41,244 nucleotides of DNA from a virus, in IMG/VR virus record IMGVR_UViG_3300023444_000003, positions 1 to 41,244 of that record; one strand, written 5' to 3'. The translations under genes were made by a program, and so were the position numbers. Shown in pieces: positions 13,859 through 20,742 of the stretch. Numbering within the stretch: position 1 is the first letter of the stretch; each line of letters opens with the position of its first letter. The notes beneath the pieces were generated by a model. That model did not search any database, was not told where the DNA came from, and worked only from the letters and a program-made list of their open reading frames with translations.

Positions 13859-13886
13859 ATTTTACACTATTGACAAATACAGTCAA
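13859..13886 (-). promoter_or_regulatory. Leftward sigma70-type promoter with overlapping operator dyad
   Basis: Read leftward: -35 TTGACT (13886-13881), 16-nt spacer, -10 TAAAAT (13864-13859), 42 nt before the ATG at 13817. A perfect dyad TTGAC-N7-GTCAA (13870-13886) covers the -35 box and part of the spacer. The same GAC-N7-GTC architecture recurs at 40770-40826. Confidence 0.65.
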
Positions 13887-15235
13887 GATAATATTTCGTT
13901 AATAGTTATTATTTTTCTTTCTAATATGTCTATAATATCAGAGTCTAAAGAATCAGGTATTGTTGCTATTTTAACATCAATGATATGCTTCTGATTTATA
14001 CCTTTGAACCGGGCCATAACCTGAGCATTTGTCCCCGGTACATAATCTAACTCAACCATTATTACGTTACTAGTGCAACTTAAATCTATTGCTATGCCCG
14101 CTGCCATTAGGTTGCCAATGAAAACTCTAGTTCGTCCGGCCCTGAATGCTTCTAAACGTTTTTGTCGTTTCTTTGCGTCAGTACCACCCCAAATGATAAC
14201 AGGTTTAAGAAATTTTAACCTATCTCGTATGCCCACAATAACATCCCGATGGTGAGCAAATATAGCTATATTAGGCACACCTGACATTAGCATTTCCTCC
14301 ACCAACTTACAAACAGGTTCTATTTTAGAAAGTGCTGTGTATCTTCTTACCGTTGCAGTAGCCCGGCCTTTTGATTTAGCTAAAGCATTTAATTTTTCAT
14401 CATCAGATAAATCAGAATCTAATATTCTTTTTATTTTATTATTCTCTGACATTAATATTTTCTTTTTTTCAGGACGTTTAGCCCATTCCATAAAATATAA
14501 TTCTTCGTCTACTATGGCGGGTTCCATGTAATATTTTGTAATGTTTATTGGTTTTAATTCAGGCATAACTTCATCCAGTTTTCGTCTTAACATTATAGGT
14601 TCTAAAATTGATTTTAATTTTTTAACATTTTTAACACCGGTTATCTGAAATTCACCACTATTATCGTAGTATCCTTTTGCAAAAGCACATCTGAAATCGT
14701 AATGGTTATATTTACAAACACCTAACACTTTTAACGTTGTCCAAATTTCCGTAACTTTATTTGGTACAGGTGTGCCACTTAACAAATACAGATTTTCTAC
14801 GTGGTGAGTTAACGAATCTTTCCGATTAAATTTCTTACCATATATAGCTCTAGTTCTAGCGGCTTTTTTACTCTTAAGATAATGCGATTCATCTATTATA
14901 ATTACCTTTGGCATTATAAATTTAAGCTTAGGTAATAATTTTTTAGAAACAGCTTGATTAAATGAGCATATATTTATACCGTCACGTAGGGGTTCGTCAG
15001 TAGTTTTATACAGTACTCTAACTTTCCAATTGAAAACACTAAAATTTCTTATTTCTATTTTCCAATTAGTAATAGCACATGCCGGACATATTACTATGAC
15101 AGGAAATTTAGACAGCATATCGATGCATCTAATAACCTGTGGAGTTTTACCTACACGCATTTCATCTGCCAATAATGCACTTTTTCTTTCGAACAGGAAA
15201 TCCGCGCCTACTTCTTGAAAATGTTTGAGCTGCAT
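13883..15235 (-). CDS. SNF2-family superfamily 2 helicase/translocase (450 aa)
   Basis: Motifs in order: LLADEMRVGKT (Walker A, G29 K30 T31), VICPACAITNWKIE (motif Ia), IIIDESHYLK (DESH at 115-118) and LLSGTPVPN (153-156); in the second RecA lobe FAHHRDV and VFIGNLMAAGIAIDL, and a degenerate motif VI (NAQVMARFKGINQK). This is a compact single-chain SNF2 ATPase of the sort common in phage replication modules. It probably moves on duplex DNA to aid replication or recombination. Its last bases overlap the promoter of the next gene. Confidence 0.85.
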   Translation of the reverse strand: MQLKHFQEVGADFLFERKSALLADEMRVGKTPQVIRCIDMLSKFPVIVICPACAITNWKIEIRNFSVFNWKVRVLYKTTDEPLRDGINICSFNQAVSKKLLPKLKFIMPKVIIIDESHYLKSKKAARTRAIYGKKFNRKDSLTHHVENLYLLSGTPVPNKVTEIWTTLKVLGVCKYNHYDFRCAFAKGYYDNSGEFQITGVKNVKKLKSILEPIMLRRKLDEVMPELKPINITKYYMEPAIVDEELYFMEWAKRPEKKKILMSENNKIKRILDSDLSDDEKLNALAKSKGRATATVRRYTALSKIEPVCKLVEEMLMSGVPNIAIFAHHRDVIVGIRDRLKFLKPVIIWGGTDAKKRQKRLEAFRAGRTRVFIGNLMAAGIAIDLSCTSNVIMVELDYVPGTNAQVMARFKGINQKHIIDVKIATIPDSLDSDIIDILERKIITINEILS

Positions 15236-15477
15236 TTTAATATGAATTTTTTAATTTTACGATTGTATCCAGCATTAAAGAAACGTCGCCATAAGTAGCC
15301 AAAAACTATAGAACGCACTGTGAATATCATTGTTATAGAAACACTACCTTTCCAAAAGTCCACGTTAAAACCGTACAATGGATTAACCACTAACGTCCAT
15401 AACAATAGGGCAGTAAAAAACCCGAAGGCTGTTTTAGAACAGACTTCGAATAATGATTCTAATCTACTTTGCTTCAT
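15208..15477 (-). CDS. DUF7220-like two-helix membrane protein (89 aa)
   Basis: MKQSRLESLFEVCSKTAFGF starts the pattern seen in small phage membrane proteins of the DUF7220 type. There are two transmembrane segments, about residues 14-33 (SKTAFGFFTALLLWTLVV) and 45-63, then VRSIVFGYLWRRFFN and a basic tail. An upstream Met three codons earlier (15486) is an alternative. It overlaps neighbours at both ends. Its job is unknown; one possibility is tethering replication proteins to the membrane. Confidence 0.65.
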   Translation of the reverse strand: MKQSRLESLFEVCSKTAFGFFTALLLWTLVVNPLYGFNVDFWKGSVSITMIFTVRSIVFGYLWRRFFNAGYNRKIKKFILKCSSNIFKK

Positions 15478-15901
15478 TTTCAACATCGCTCATTGAACGT
15501 TTAGGGTATTCCATTCTTTTACATGCAAATTCAAGTTCGGCTAGTGCATTCCAAGCTTTTTGTGCTAAATGAAAAACCGGTAAATCAGAATCGATTTCCC
15601 CGTCTATGAATCTATATAACATGTGGCGACTACCCGCATCGGCGTATCTTGATTCACCCTTATCTACTTCTAAAAATCCTAATTCAGAATATTTAATTGC
15701 GCCATGGGTTGTAACTTCAGCAACAGCAAGCAAGGCTCTAGGGAAGCCTTTAAACATTAAATCTACTCGGGGTTTTCCGGCGTCTAATTTTGCGCCGGGG
15801 TCACTAGCTGATTTTCCACTAGGGTCAGACTCATAGAATGGATTTAATAGTCTATCATCCTCGTTAACTATCACATACTCACCTATTTCTGAATCACTCA
15901 T
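15464..15901 (-). CDS. dATP/dGTP diphosphohydrolase-like (DUF5664-type) protein (145 aa)
   Basis: The stretch GAKLDAGKPRVDLMFKGFPR, ALLAVAEVTTHGAIKY, SRHMLYRFIDGEIDSD and HLAQKAWNALAELEF reproduces the phage family annotated as dATP/dGTP diphosphohydrolase N-terminal (DUF5664), a helical all-alpha-NTP-pyrophosphatase-like fold. Conserved acidic and His residues sit at HGAIKY, SRHM and HLAQKAWNAL. The first 35 residues are a divergent acidic extension. It may adjust dNTP pools. In phages with 2-aminoadenine DNA a related enzyme accompanies PurZ, but no PurZ is present here. Confidence 0.72.
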   Translation of the reverse strand: MSDSEIGEYVIVNEDDRLLNPFYESDPSGKSASDPGAKLDAGKPRVDLMFKGFPRALLAVAEVTTHGAIKYSELGFLEVDKGESRYADAGSRHMLYRFIDGEIDSDLPVFHLAQKAWNALAELEFACKRMEYPKRSMSDVENEAK

Positions 15902-15902
15902 G

Positions 15903-16361
15903 TTATTTTTTACCTTTCAAGTTATTATAGCCTAATAACGCTATATGTATAGCGTCGGCTTCGTTATCATCAGTTATGTAGTCATTGACTATATCATTAG
16001 CTGCTTCAATCATCAAGTCTTTATCGGCATTACCCGTACCAGTAGCATATTTTTTAATTGTACCGACACCCAAGCCAATTAAATTTACTTGTTTTTCATA
16101 GCAGACCATTTCTAAAATACCCTGAAAACAGCCGTAAACATGGGCCGCTAAGGTTCCCCTGTGGCGTTTAACATCTTCATAAAATATGGTGTCACCCACG
16201 GCTATTTTAGTGCCAAGCCAATTTAAATAATCTCTGTACCGTTGGCCCGGATTTCTTTTGTCTTTTTTAAATTGAATCATTTCGCTATGTATAATAGTGC
16301 CCTCTCTATTACAAACCGCGTACCCTGTTTTAGTACCTAAGTCAATTCCTATTATATCCAT
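15903..16361 (-). CDS. RuvC-like Holliday-junction resolvase (152 aa)
   Basis: The start at 16361 (MDIIGIDLGTKTGYAVCN) is chosen because an upstream extension would cross the divergent promoters and encode a non-homologous hydrophobic leader. The RNase H-like fold is marked by IGIDLGTKTG (first Asp), FYEDVKRHRG (Glu), and DDNEADAIHIALLG (final acidic pair). Length matches phage RuvC-like resolvases. It should cut four-way junctions before packaging. It is the first gene of the leftward replication operon. Confidence 0.82.
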   Translation of the reverse strand: MDIIGIDLGTKTGYAVCNREGTIIHSEMIQFKKDKRNPGQRYRDYLNWLGTKIAVGDTIFYEDVKRHRGTLAAHVYGCFQGILEMVCYEKQVNLIGLGVGTIKKYATGTGNADKDLMIEAANDIVNDYITDDNEADAIHIALLGYNNLKGKK

Positions 16362-16377
16362 TTTATTCTCGTATTCA

Positions 16378-16422
16378 TTTGCATTAAAGTGTAGTATATT
16401 ATAATATCTATCGAATTCACAA
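16378..16422. promoter_or_regulatory. Divergent promoters with overlapping -10 regions
   Basis: Rightward: TTTGCA (16378-16383), 16-nt spacer, TATAAT (16400-16405), leading to the A1-like/integrase operon. Leftward: TTGTGA (16422-16417), 18-nt spacer, TATACT (16398-16393), leading to the replication operon. The two -10 elements lie 2 nt apart, so both promoters cannot be occupied at once. Boxes were matched by eye. Confidence 0.55.
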
Positions 16423-16440
16423 GTAAATAAGGAAAATAAA

Positions 16441-17973
16441 ATGATAAGACCTACATGCTGTGGTAAAAATATGCATAAAATATGTAAAACCCGACACGGC
16501 AAACAAAGATACCGGTGCAGTTCTTGCGAACGTACAACTACAGGTTTAAAAGTAACTGCCGATGATGCTGTGATTAAAACTCAAAAGAAAAACGCAACTA
16601 ATGTTCGTAGTGACGTAAAAGAAGGATTCAAAAAATTCGTTGTTACCTGCGCCCAGAACAATACCGAAGTTGATTTACATTTTTTAGCAACACTTAAAAA
16701 ATATTGTGAAGTTAATCACGCCACTTTAATCGTAATTGCGACACATTACAAAAATATAAGTGCTTTCACGACAAATCAAGAATATAAAAAGTGGTGGCCT
16801 TCTGAAATACTCCCTTATTTAACTGAATCAAGACTTGACTTAGGTGGCAACATAGTAGTTCGTGGGGATGTTCGAATAGCCTGTACCACACTTAATCCTC
16901 TGACGGGTAAAGAACCAATAGAAGGTGATAAGTGGACTATTTATGGTCACCCTCAATTTGCATTAGAACCCGTATCATGTCCTAAAAATAGAATACCTAA
17001 ACATATGTATACTACCGGCTGTATTACTAAAAAGAATTATAGTAAAACAAACTTAGGTGTTCGGGCCGGATTTCATCATGTCACAGGTGCTTTAATAGTA
17101 GAAGTGAAAGGTAGTAAAAGTTTTGTTCGCCAATTAAATGCGGGTAAAGATGGTGATTTTTATGATTTAGAACATCATTATTTTCCGTACAAACGCCGTA
17201 AGAAAGAAAACATATTAGCTTTAATTCCGGGTGATGAACACGTTAAATTTAATCATCCAAAAGTTAGAGAAATAACTTATGATGCACCCCACAGCATGGT
17301 CAATGTGTTAAAACCTAAATACATTGTTCGTCACGATGTTTTAGACGGTTATGCAGGTTCACACCATCATTTAAAAGACAACGTAATCCGATATGTTAAA
17401 TTCATAACCGGGGATAACGATTACAGAAAAGAACTTGACGAAGCCGTAAACTTTATAAATGATACTACACCTGATTTTTCGACAACATTAATTGTAGACT
17501 CCAATCATCACGACCACATAGATAAATGGCTTAATAAAGTTGATTATAAAGAAGACCACATAAATGCAGTTTTGATACTTGAACTAGTTAAAAAACAATA
17601 TGAAAACGCTGAATCAGGAAAAACTACTAAAGCGTTCTTAATTTATTTAGAAGAACATCTAAAATGTAACTATAAATTTCTGGATGTTAATGAACCTTTT
17701 CTAATAGGCGGTATTGGTGTCGAACAGCATGGACATATAGGCACTAATGGTTCACGCGGTAGTGCCCGTGGATTAGCAAAAACAACGGCTAAATTAATAA
17801 TTGGCCACGGTCATGGTGAACGCATAGTCCGTGGTGTGTATCAAGTTGGTGTTAGTACTGGTGTTATGAACTATGAAAAAGGTATGGGTGACCACGGACA
17901 CGCTCACGGTATTATATACGCAAATGGTAAACGTGCAATAATAACTTTAATGGGTAACGAATACAGGAGTTAA
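16441..17973 (+). CDS. T5 A1-like metallophosphoesterase with N-terminal zinc ribbon (510 aa)
   Basis: All calcineurin/Mre11-type metallophosphoesterase motifs appear in order: PGDEH (D265, H267), RHDVLDG (D299, D302), DSNHHD (N355, H356), EQHGH (H430, H432) and GHGH (455-458). The layout recalls the T5 pre-early A1 protein, linked to host DNA breakdown. Residues 1-36 form an extra Cys-rich unit (TCCGKNMHKICKTRHGKQRY then RCSSCER) like the zinc ribbon of IS1/InsA-type transposases. A DNA nuclease role is inferred. It is the first gene of a rightward cassette with a lipoprotein and integrase, with GGAAAATAAA upstream of ATG. A phosphatase of another substrate is the alternative. Confidence 0.72.
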   Translation: MIRPTCCGKNMHKICKTRHGKQRYRCSSCERTTTGLKVTADDAVIKTQKKNATNVRSDVKEGFKKFVVTCAQNNTEVDLHFLATLKKYCEVNHATLIVIATHYKNISAFTTNQEYKKWWPSEILPYLTESRLDLGGNIVVRGDVRIACTTLNPLTGKEPIEGDKWTIYGHPQFALEPVSCPKNRIPKHMYTTGCITKKNYSKTNLGVRAGFHHVTGALIVEVKGSKSFVRQLNAGKDGDFYDLEHHYFPYKRRKKENILALIPGDEHVKFNHPKVREITYDAPHSMVNVLKPKYIVRHDVLDGYAGSHHHLKDNVIRYVKFITGDNDYRKELDEAVNFINDTTPDFSTTLIVDSNHHDHIDKWLNKVDYKEDHINAVLILELVKKQYENAESGKTTKAFLIYLEEHLKCNYKFLDVNEPFLIGGIGVEQHGHIGTNGSRGSARGLAKTTAKLIIGHGHGERIVRGVYQVGVSTGVMNYEKGMGDHGHAHGIIYANGKRAIITLMGNEYRS

Positions 17974-17977
17974 CACA

Positions 17978-18124
17978 ATGAAGGCTACATTTATTTTATT
18001 AATTATTTTACTAACAGGTTGTGCAGGTTCATCTATAGATTTAATAGAAACGGCTTTTGATAATGGCTGCAATATTAAATCATTCACTGAACGTGGTTCG
18101 ATGACAAAAATAGAGTGTAAATAG
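17978..18124 (+). CDS. Small lipoprotein (48 aa)
   Basis: ATG at 17978 follows CAGGAGTTAACACA. MKATFILLIILLTGCAGSSI has a clean lipobox (LTGC, Cys15), so the mature 34-residue peptide would be lipidated. The mature part holds two more cysteines (NGCNIKSFTERGSMTKIECK) that could form a disulphide in the periplasm. The stop shares a base with the integrase GTG start. An o-spanin is unlikely because it is far from the lysis genes; a surface-exclusion lipoprotein is possible. Confidence 0.7.
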   Translation: MKATFILLIILLTGCAGSSIDLIETAFDNGCNIKSFTERGSMTKIECK

Positions 18125-18969
18125 TGGCTAGACCCTGTACAAGTTTAAGTGCTTTATGTACTAAATACGAAGAAACCTGTTCAGTAAAAAAGAAGACAGG
18201 CAAACAAGATGTGTACCGAATTAACAAGTACATTATTCCGTATTTTGGTAAAAGAACTCGGGTGTCAGATATTGATTATGAAAAAGTTTATAACTTTCAT
18301 GAATCATTATCTAGCACCCCGTACTTAGCTAACAGATTATTAGCCTTGCTTAAAAATATTCTTAACATGTCCATATTATGGAAGTTTGTAGAAAAAGATT
18401 TCGAACCCTGTAAATATGTTAAGTATTTCAGGGAGTATAAACGCCGAAGAATACCTTCGGCTAATGAATTAGAAGAAATTCTAAAACATTTAAAATCGGA
18501 GCCTCATACGGGCTCCGTTTTATTTATAAATTTGCTGCTTTTCACGGGTGCTAGACCTTCTGAAATAGAACACGGGCTAAGGGCCAATATAAAAAATAAC
18601 ATATTAACCTTGAAGGAACACAAAACTGATAACACAGGTGAACCAAAAGAAATTTATATTCCCGATTTTTGTTTATCCATGATACGCGAATTGAGAACAC
18701 CGAATGATGGTTCTATAACTGGAATTAAAAGTCCCCGTAAGTTATGGGATAAAATACGTGTTAAAGTTGGTTGTGTTGATTTAAGACTTAGGGATTTAAG
18801 AAGACATTTTGCTAGTATAGCTCTCAACAATGGCGCATCACTAGACCAAATAGGGGAGATTCTGGGCCATAATTCAACCCAGACTACTAAATCATACGCG
18901 TGGATGTTGGAAAGTGTCGCTAAGGTTATAGTAGAGAATGTTAGTCAGTCAATAGCCGAATCGATTTAG
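18124..18969 (+). CDS. int: Tyrosine site-specific integrase (281 aa)
   Basis: It starts with GTG at 18124, sharing one base with the previous stop. Residues 1-100 are a SAM-like core-binding domain. The catalytic domain has GARPSE (R144), LRDLRRHF (R226; the usual His of HxxR is Arg223), LGHNS (H249) and SYAW (nucleophile Y258). It would integrate or excise the phage chromosome. No attachment site or tRNA fragment was found beside it, and its 3' end overlaps the convergent SPFH gene by 29 nt. A terminator-like hairpin lies inside the gene at 18497-18525. Confidence 0.9.
   Translation: MARPCTSLSALCTKYEETCSVKKKTGKQDVYRINKYIIPYFGKRTRVSDIDYEKVYNFHESLSSTPYLANRLLALLKNILNMSILWKFVEKDFEPCKYVKYFREYKRRRIPSANELEEILKHLKSEPHTGSVLFINLLLFTGARPSEIEHGLRANIKNNILTLKEHKTDNTGEPKEIYIPDFCLSMIRELRTPNDGSITGIKSPRKLWDKIRVKVGCVDLRLRDLRRHFASIALNNGASLDQIGEILGHNSTQTTKSYAWMLESVAKVIVENVSQSIAESI
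18497..18525 (+). terminator. Intrinsic-terminator-like hairpin inside the integrase gene
   Basis: CGGAGCC (18497-18503) and GGCTCCG (18511-18517) form a perfect 7-bp GC-rich stem with a 7-nt loop, followed immediately by TTTTATTT, in the sense of integrase transcription. It encodes the residues around SEPHTGSV. In this AT-rich genome the stem stands out. Confidence 0.65.
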
Positions 18970-19450
18970 CTTTAGTATTGTCAGCAAAGTTGATGCTGAT
19001 AACTATAAATCCGTATTCACCGCATTGTTTATTAACTTCTTTTTTTATTTTTAATTTTATGCTTGGATTTTTAATTTGAGAAACAATGTGTCTAGTTATT
19101 AATTCTTCAGTTATGCCTTGCGCCATGTCACCTAACACATTGTCTTCATCTTTTATATTAAGTGTGTATGCCCTAACATCAAGTATTCGGTATCTAACTA
19201 TCAAAGATATTGACAATGAAACGTCATCTTTAGTAGTTATAGATTGAGTAGGCAAATTCAAAACATCGGTTCTGGTATCTTCCACAAATAATTCATCGAT
19301 AAATGGTAATTTCCAACTTCGTCCGGGGTATATCTCGCATTTATATCGCCCCCAACGAAGTTTTATTCCCCTTTCGTATTCGTCGGTTATTTGGAATAAT
19401 TTAATACTGTCCCAAAAGCCTATTATTAAATCAAACAGTTTTTCCCACAT
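18941..19450 (-). CDS. Band 7/SPFH-domain protein (169 aa)
   Basis: AAGGGGGTAATTTA precedes the ATG. The N-terminal 20 residues (MWEKLFDLIIGFWDSIKLFQ) form a hydrophobic or amphipathic membrane-associating helix. The body GIKLRWGRYKCEIYPGRSWK, LPFIDELFVEDTRTDVLNLP, and the KDDVSLSISLIVRYRILD strand repeat are typical of the stomatin/prohibitin SPFH fold. The long C-terminal coiled coil of cellular members is absent. It is the last gene of the late operon, after the lysis genes, and overlaps integrase tail-to-tail. It may interact with host SPFH-protease complexes (HflKC-FtsH), which is inference. Confidence 0.75.
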   Translation of the reverse strand: MWEKLFDLIIGFWDSIKLFQITDEYERGIKLRWGRYKCEIYPGRSWKLPFIDELFVEDTRTDVLNLPTQSITTKDDVSLSISLIVRYRILDVRAYTLNIKDEDNVLGDMAQGITEELITRHIVSQIKNPSIKLKIKKEVNKQCGEYGFIVISINFADNTKAKSIRLLTD

Positions 19451-19468
19451 TAAATTACCCCCTTGTTT

Positions 19469-19678
19469 TTAGTTACCTCTGATTTGCCGCATTATATCAG
19501 ATAAACGTTTTCCCTTACGCTTTTTATCTTTATTTATTAATTCAGCTGCGCGTTTAGCCAAACCATCACCCGGAAAATCATCAGGTTCGATTTCAGGCTT
19601 ACCAGCTTCTTTTTCACGTTGACGTCTTTCGCGTGCTCTTTGCCTTTTCTTCAGTACTTCTTCAGTTATTCTAGCCAT
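19469..19678 (-). CDS. Highly charged helical protein (69 aa)
   Basis: GGAGTAAATTAA precedes the ATG. The product is extremely rich in Arg, Lys and Glu (EEVLKKRQRARERRQREKEA), has a GDGLAKRAAELINKDKK helix and ends SDIMRQIRGN. It is probably a small helical or coiled-coil protein. Its position between holin and SPFH genes suggests a late role, but no family is recognised. Confidence 0.6.
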   Translation of the reverse strand: MARITEEVLKKRQRARERRQREKEAGKPEIEPDDFPGDGLAKRAAELINKDKKRKGKRLSDIMRQIRGN

Positions 19679-19689
19679 TTAATTTACTC

Positions 19690-20100
19690 CTATTTAGTTA
19701 TGCCATTGTATTTTTCAACTGACCTTAATGTTCCAATACCTAACAATCCAAATAATGTGGTGGTTAATGTTGCTGTATCCAAAACAGGTGGTGTCGGTAT
19801 ATCTATCACCACACACAGCCAAGTTAGAAATGGATATATAATAGTTGCGTACGCTAACCCGAACACACACACCCAACCAACAGCGGGACGCCATCTTGAT
19901 TTAAATTTATCATCACTGCCAGCTTCTACTTTATTTATAGCTAGTTGACCTAAAATTACTTTTAGTTCAGCATCGACGCTTTTGAATTGGCCGTCTTGAT
20001 GTAATTTAATAAGTGCTATTTTAGCTTCTGCTTGTTTTTCTTTGTCCGGAAATATGCTATCTATGACATTTCCTAATAGGGGTAAAAATGCTTCTATCAT
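19690..20100 (-). CDS. Holin, 3TM family (136 aa)
   Basis: The product starts with a hydrophobic amphipathic helix (MIEAFLPLLGNVIDSIFPDK), then an acidic/basic helix, then SRWRPAVGWVCVFGLAYATI leading into two membrane helices (residues about 73-98 and 105-125). RWRPAVGW is typical of the 3TM holin family also found in gene-transfer agents. It would permeabilise the inner membrane at lysis. GGAGTAATAAATT precedes the ATG and the endolysin gene lies 6 nt upstream. Confidence 0.82.
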   Translation of the reverse strand: MIEAFLPLLGNVIDSIFPDKEKQAEAKIALIKLHQDGQFKSVDAELKVILGQLAINKVEAGSDDKFKSRWRPAVGWVCVFGLAYATIIYPFLTWLCVVIDIPTPPVLDTATLTTTLFGLLGIGTLRSVEKYNGITK

Positions 20101-20106
20101 AATTTA

Positions 20107-20508
20107 TTACTCCAATATTTCAAAATGAAATAAATCGTTAAATGTTTGGTCATTAGTGTCGCCGTCGCCGTCCCAATCCCCACCCCATCGTATTTCAATA
20201 TCTTTATCTTCAGCTATTAAAAGAAATAAATCTGACATTTCCTTAAATCTTTCTACATTCTTCGGTTCATACGGGTAAGGTGCTATGTCAATGGCATGAG
20301 AAAAACCATCTTCACCCGGTATGTGTTTTGAATTCAGGGTTTCAGATTTACCTGATTTTATTAAAACTATTTGGTCCGCGCGGGTTCTCACACCCCCCAT
20401 TGGCATAACGAATATATCAAAGAATTTCAATACTTCATTAGCTATTAAAATTAAATCTGGATGTACTTTTTCAAGTCTTGATAAAGATTGTTTACCGAAT
20501 TTAAACAT
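20107..20508 (-). CDS. M15-type peptidase endolysin (133 aa)
   Basis: The start at 20508 (MFKFGKQSLSRLEKVHPDLI) has ACAGGAGAAAAATA upstream; a 12-residue extension has no ribosome-binding site. Zinc ligands typical of the VanX/L-Ala-D-Glu peptidase group are visible: SKH (H62), SHAIDIAPY (D74) and FHFEI (H128), with VRTRADQ ahead of them. It should cut peptide cross-links in peptidoglycan. The absence of a signal peptide fits release through the adjacent holin. No muramidase is seen elsewhere in the genome. Confidence 0.82.
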   Translation of the reverse strand: MFKFGKQSLSRLEKVHPDLILIANEVLKFFDIFVMPMGGVRTRADQIVLIKSGKSETLNSKHIPGEDGFSHAIDIAPYPYEPKNVERFKEMSDLFLLIAEDKDIEIRWGGDWDGDGDTNDQTFNDLFHFEILE

Positions 20509-20740
20509 TATTTTTCTCCTGTAATAAATGCTTATGAATATCATCTACTTTATTTCTTACGTAATCAAAATCTTTTTGCTTTACATAATTTTCTTCAATT
20601 AAAGTTATACGCTCTATTTGTCTTTTCCAAACGTAACGGGTTAAGGCCAATAATCCCAATGATAGCACTGTTAAAGCCCATCTAAGAATAGTTGGTATAC
20701 TATCGTACAAGTCAGTCCAGTTATCGGGAGAAGTATTCAT
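20501..20740 (-). CDS. Single-pass membrane protein with coiled coil, lysis cassette (79 aa)
   Basis: One transmembrane helix (residues about 18-37, ILRWALTVLSLGLLALTRYV) is followed by KRQIERITLIEEN and a helical tail (FDYVRNKVDDIHKHLLQEKN). It overlaps the endolysin start by 8 nt. The layout suits an i-spanin or an accessory holin-like protein; no partner o-spanin is obvious nearby. Family not firmly recognised. Confidence 0.6.
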   Translation of the reverse strand: MNTSPDNWTDLYDSIPTILRWALTVLSLGLLALTRYVWKRQIERITLIEENYVKQKDFDYVRNKVDDIHKHLLQEKNNV

Positions 20741-20742
20741 AA

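Noticed and set aside
15464-15901. 2-aminoadenine (Z) genome system
   Set aside because: No PurZ-like gene occurs anywhere in the closed genome, so the hydrolase-like gene alone does not support it.
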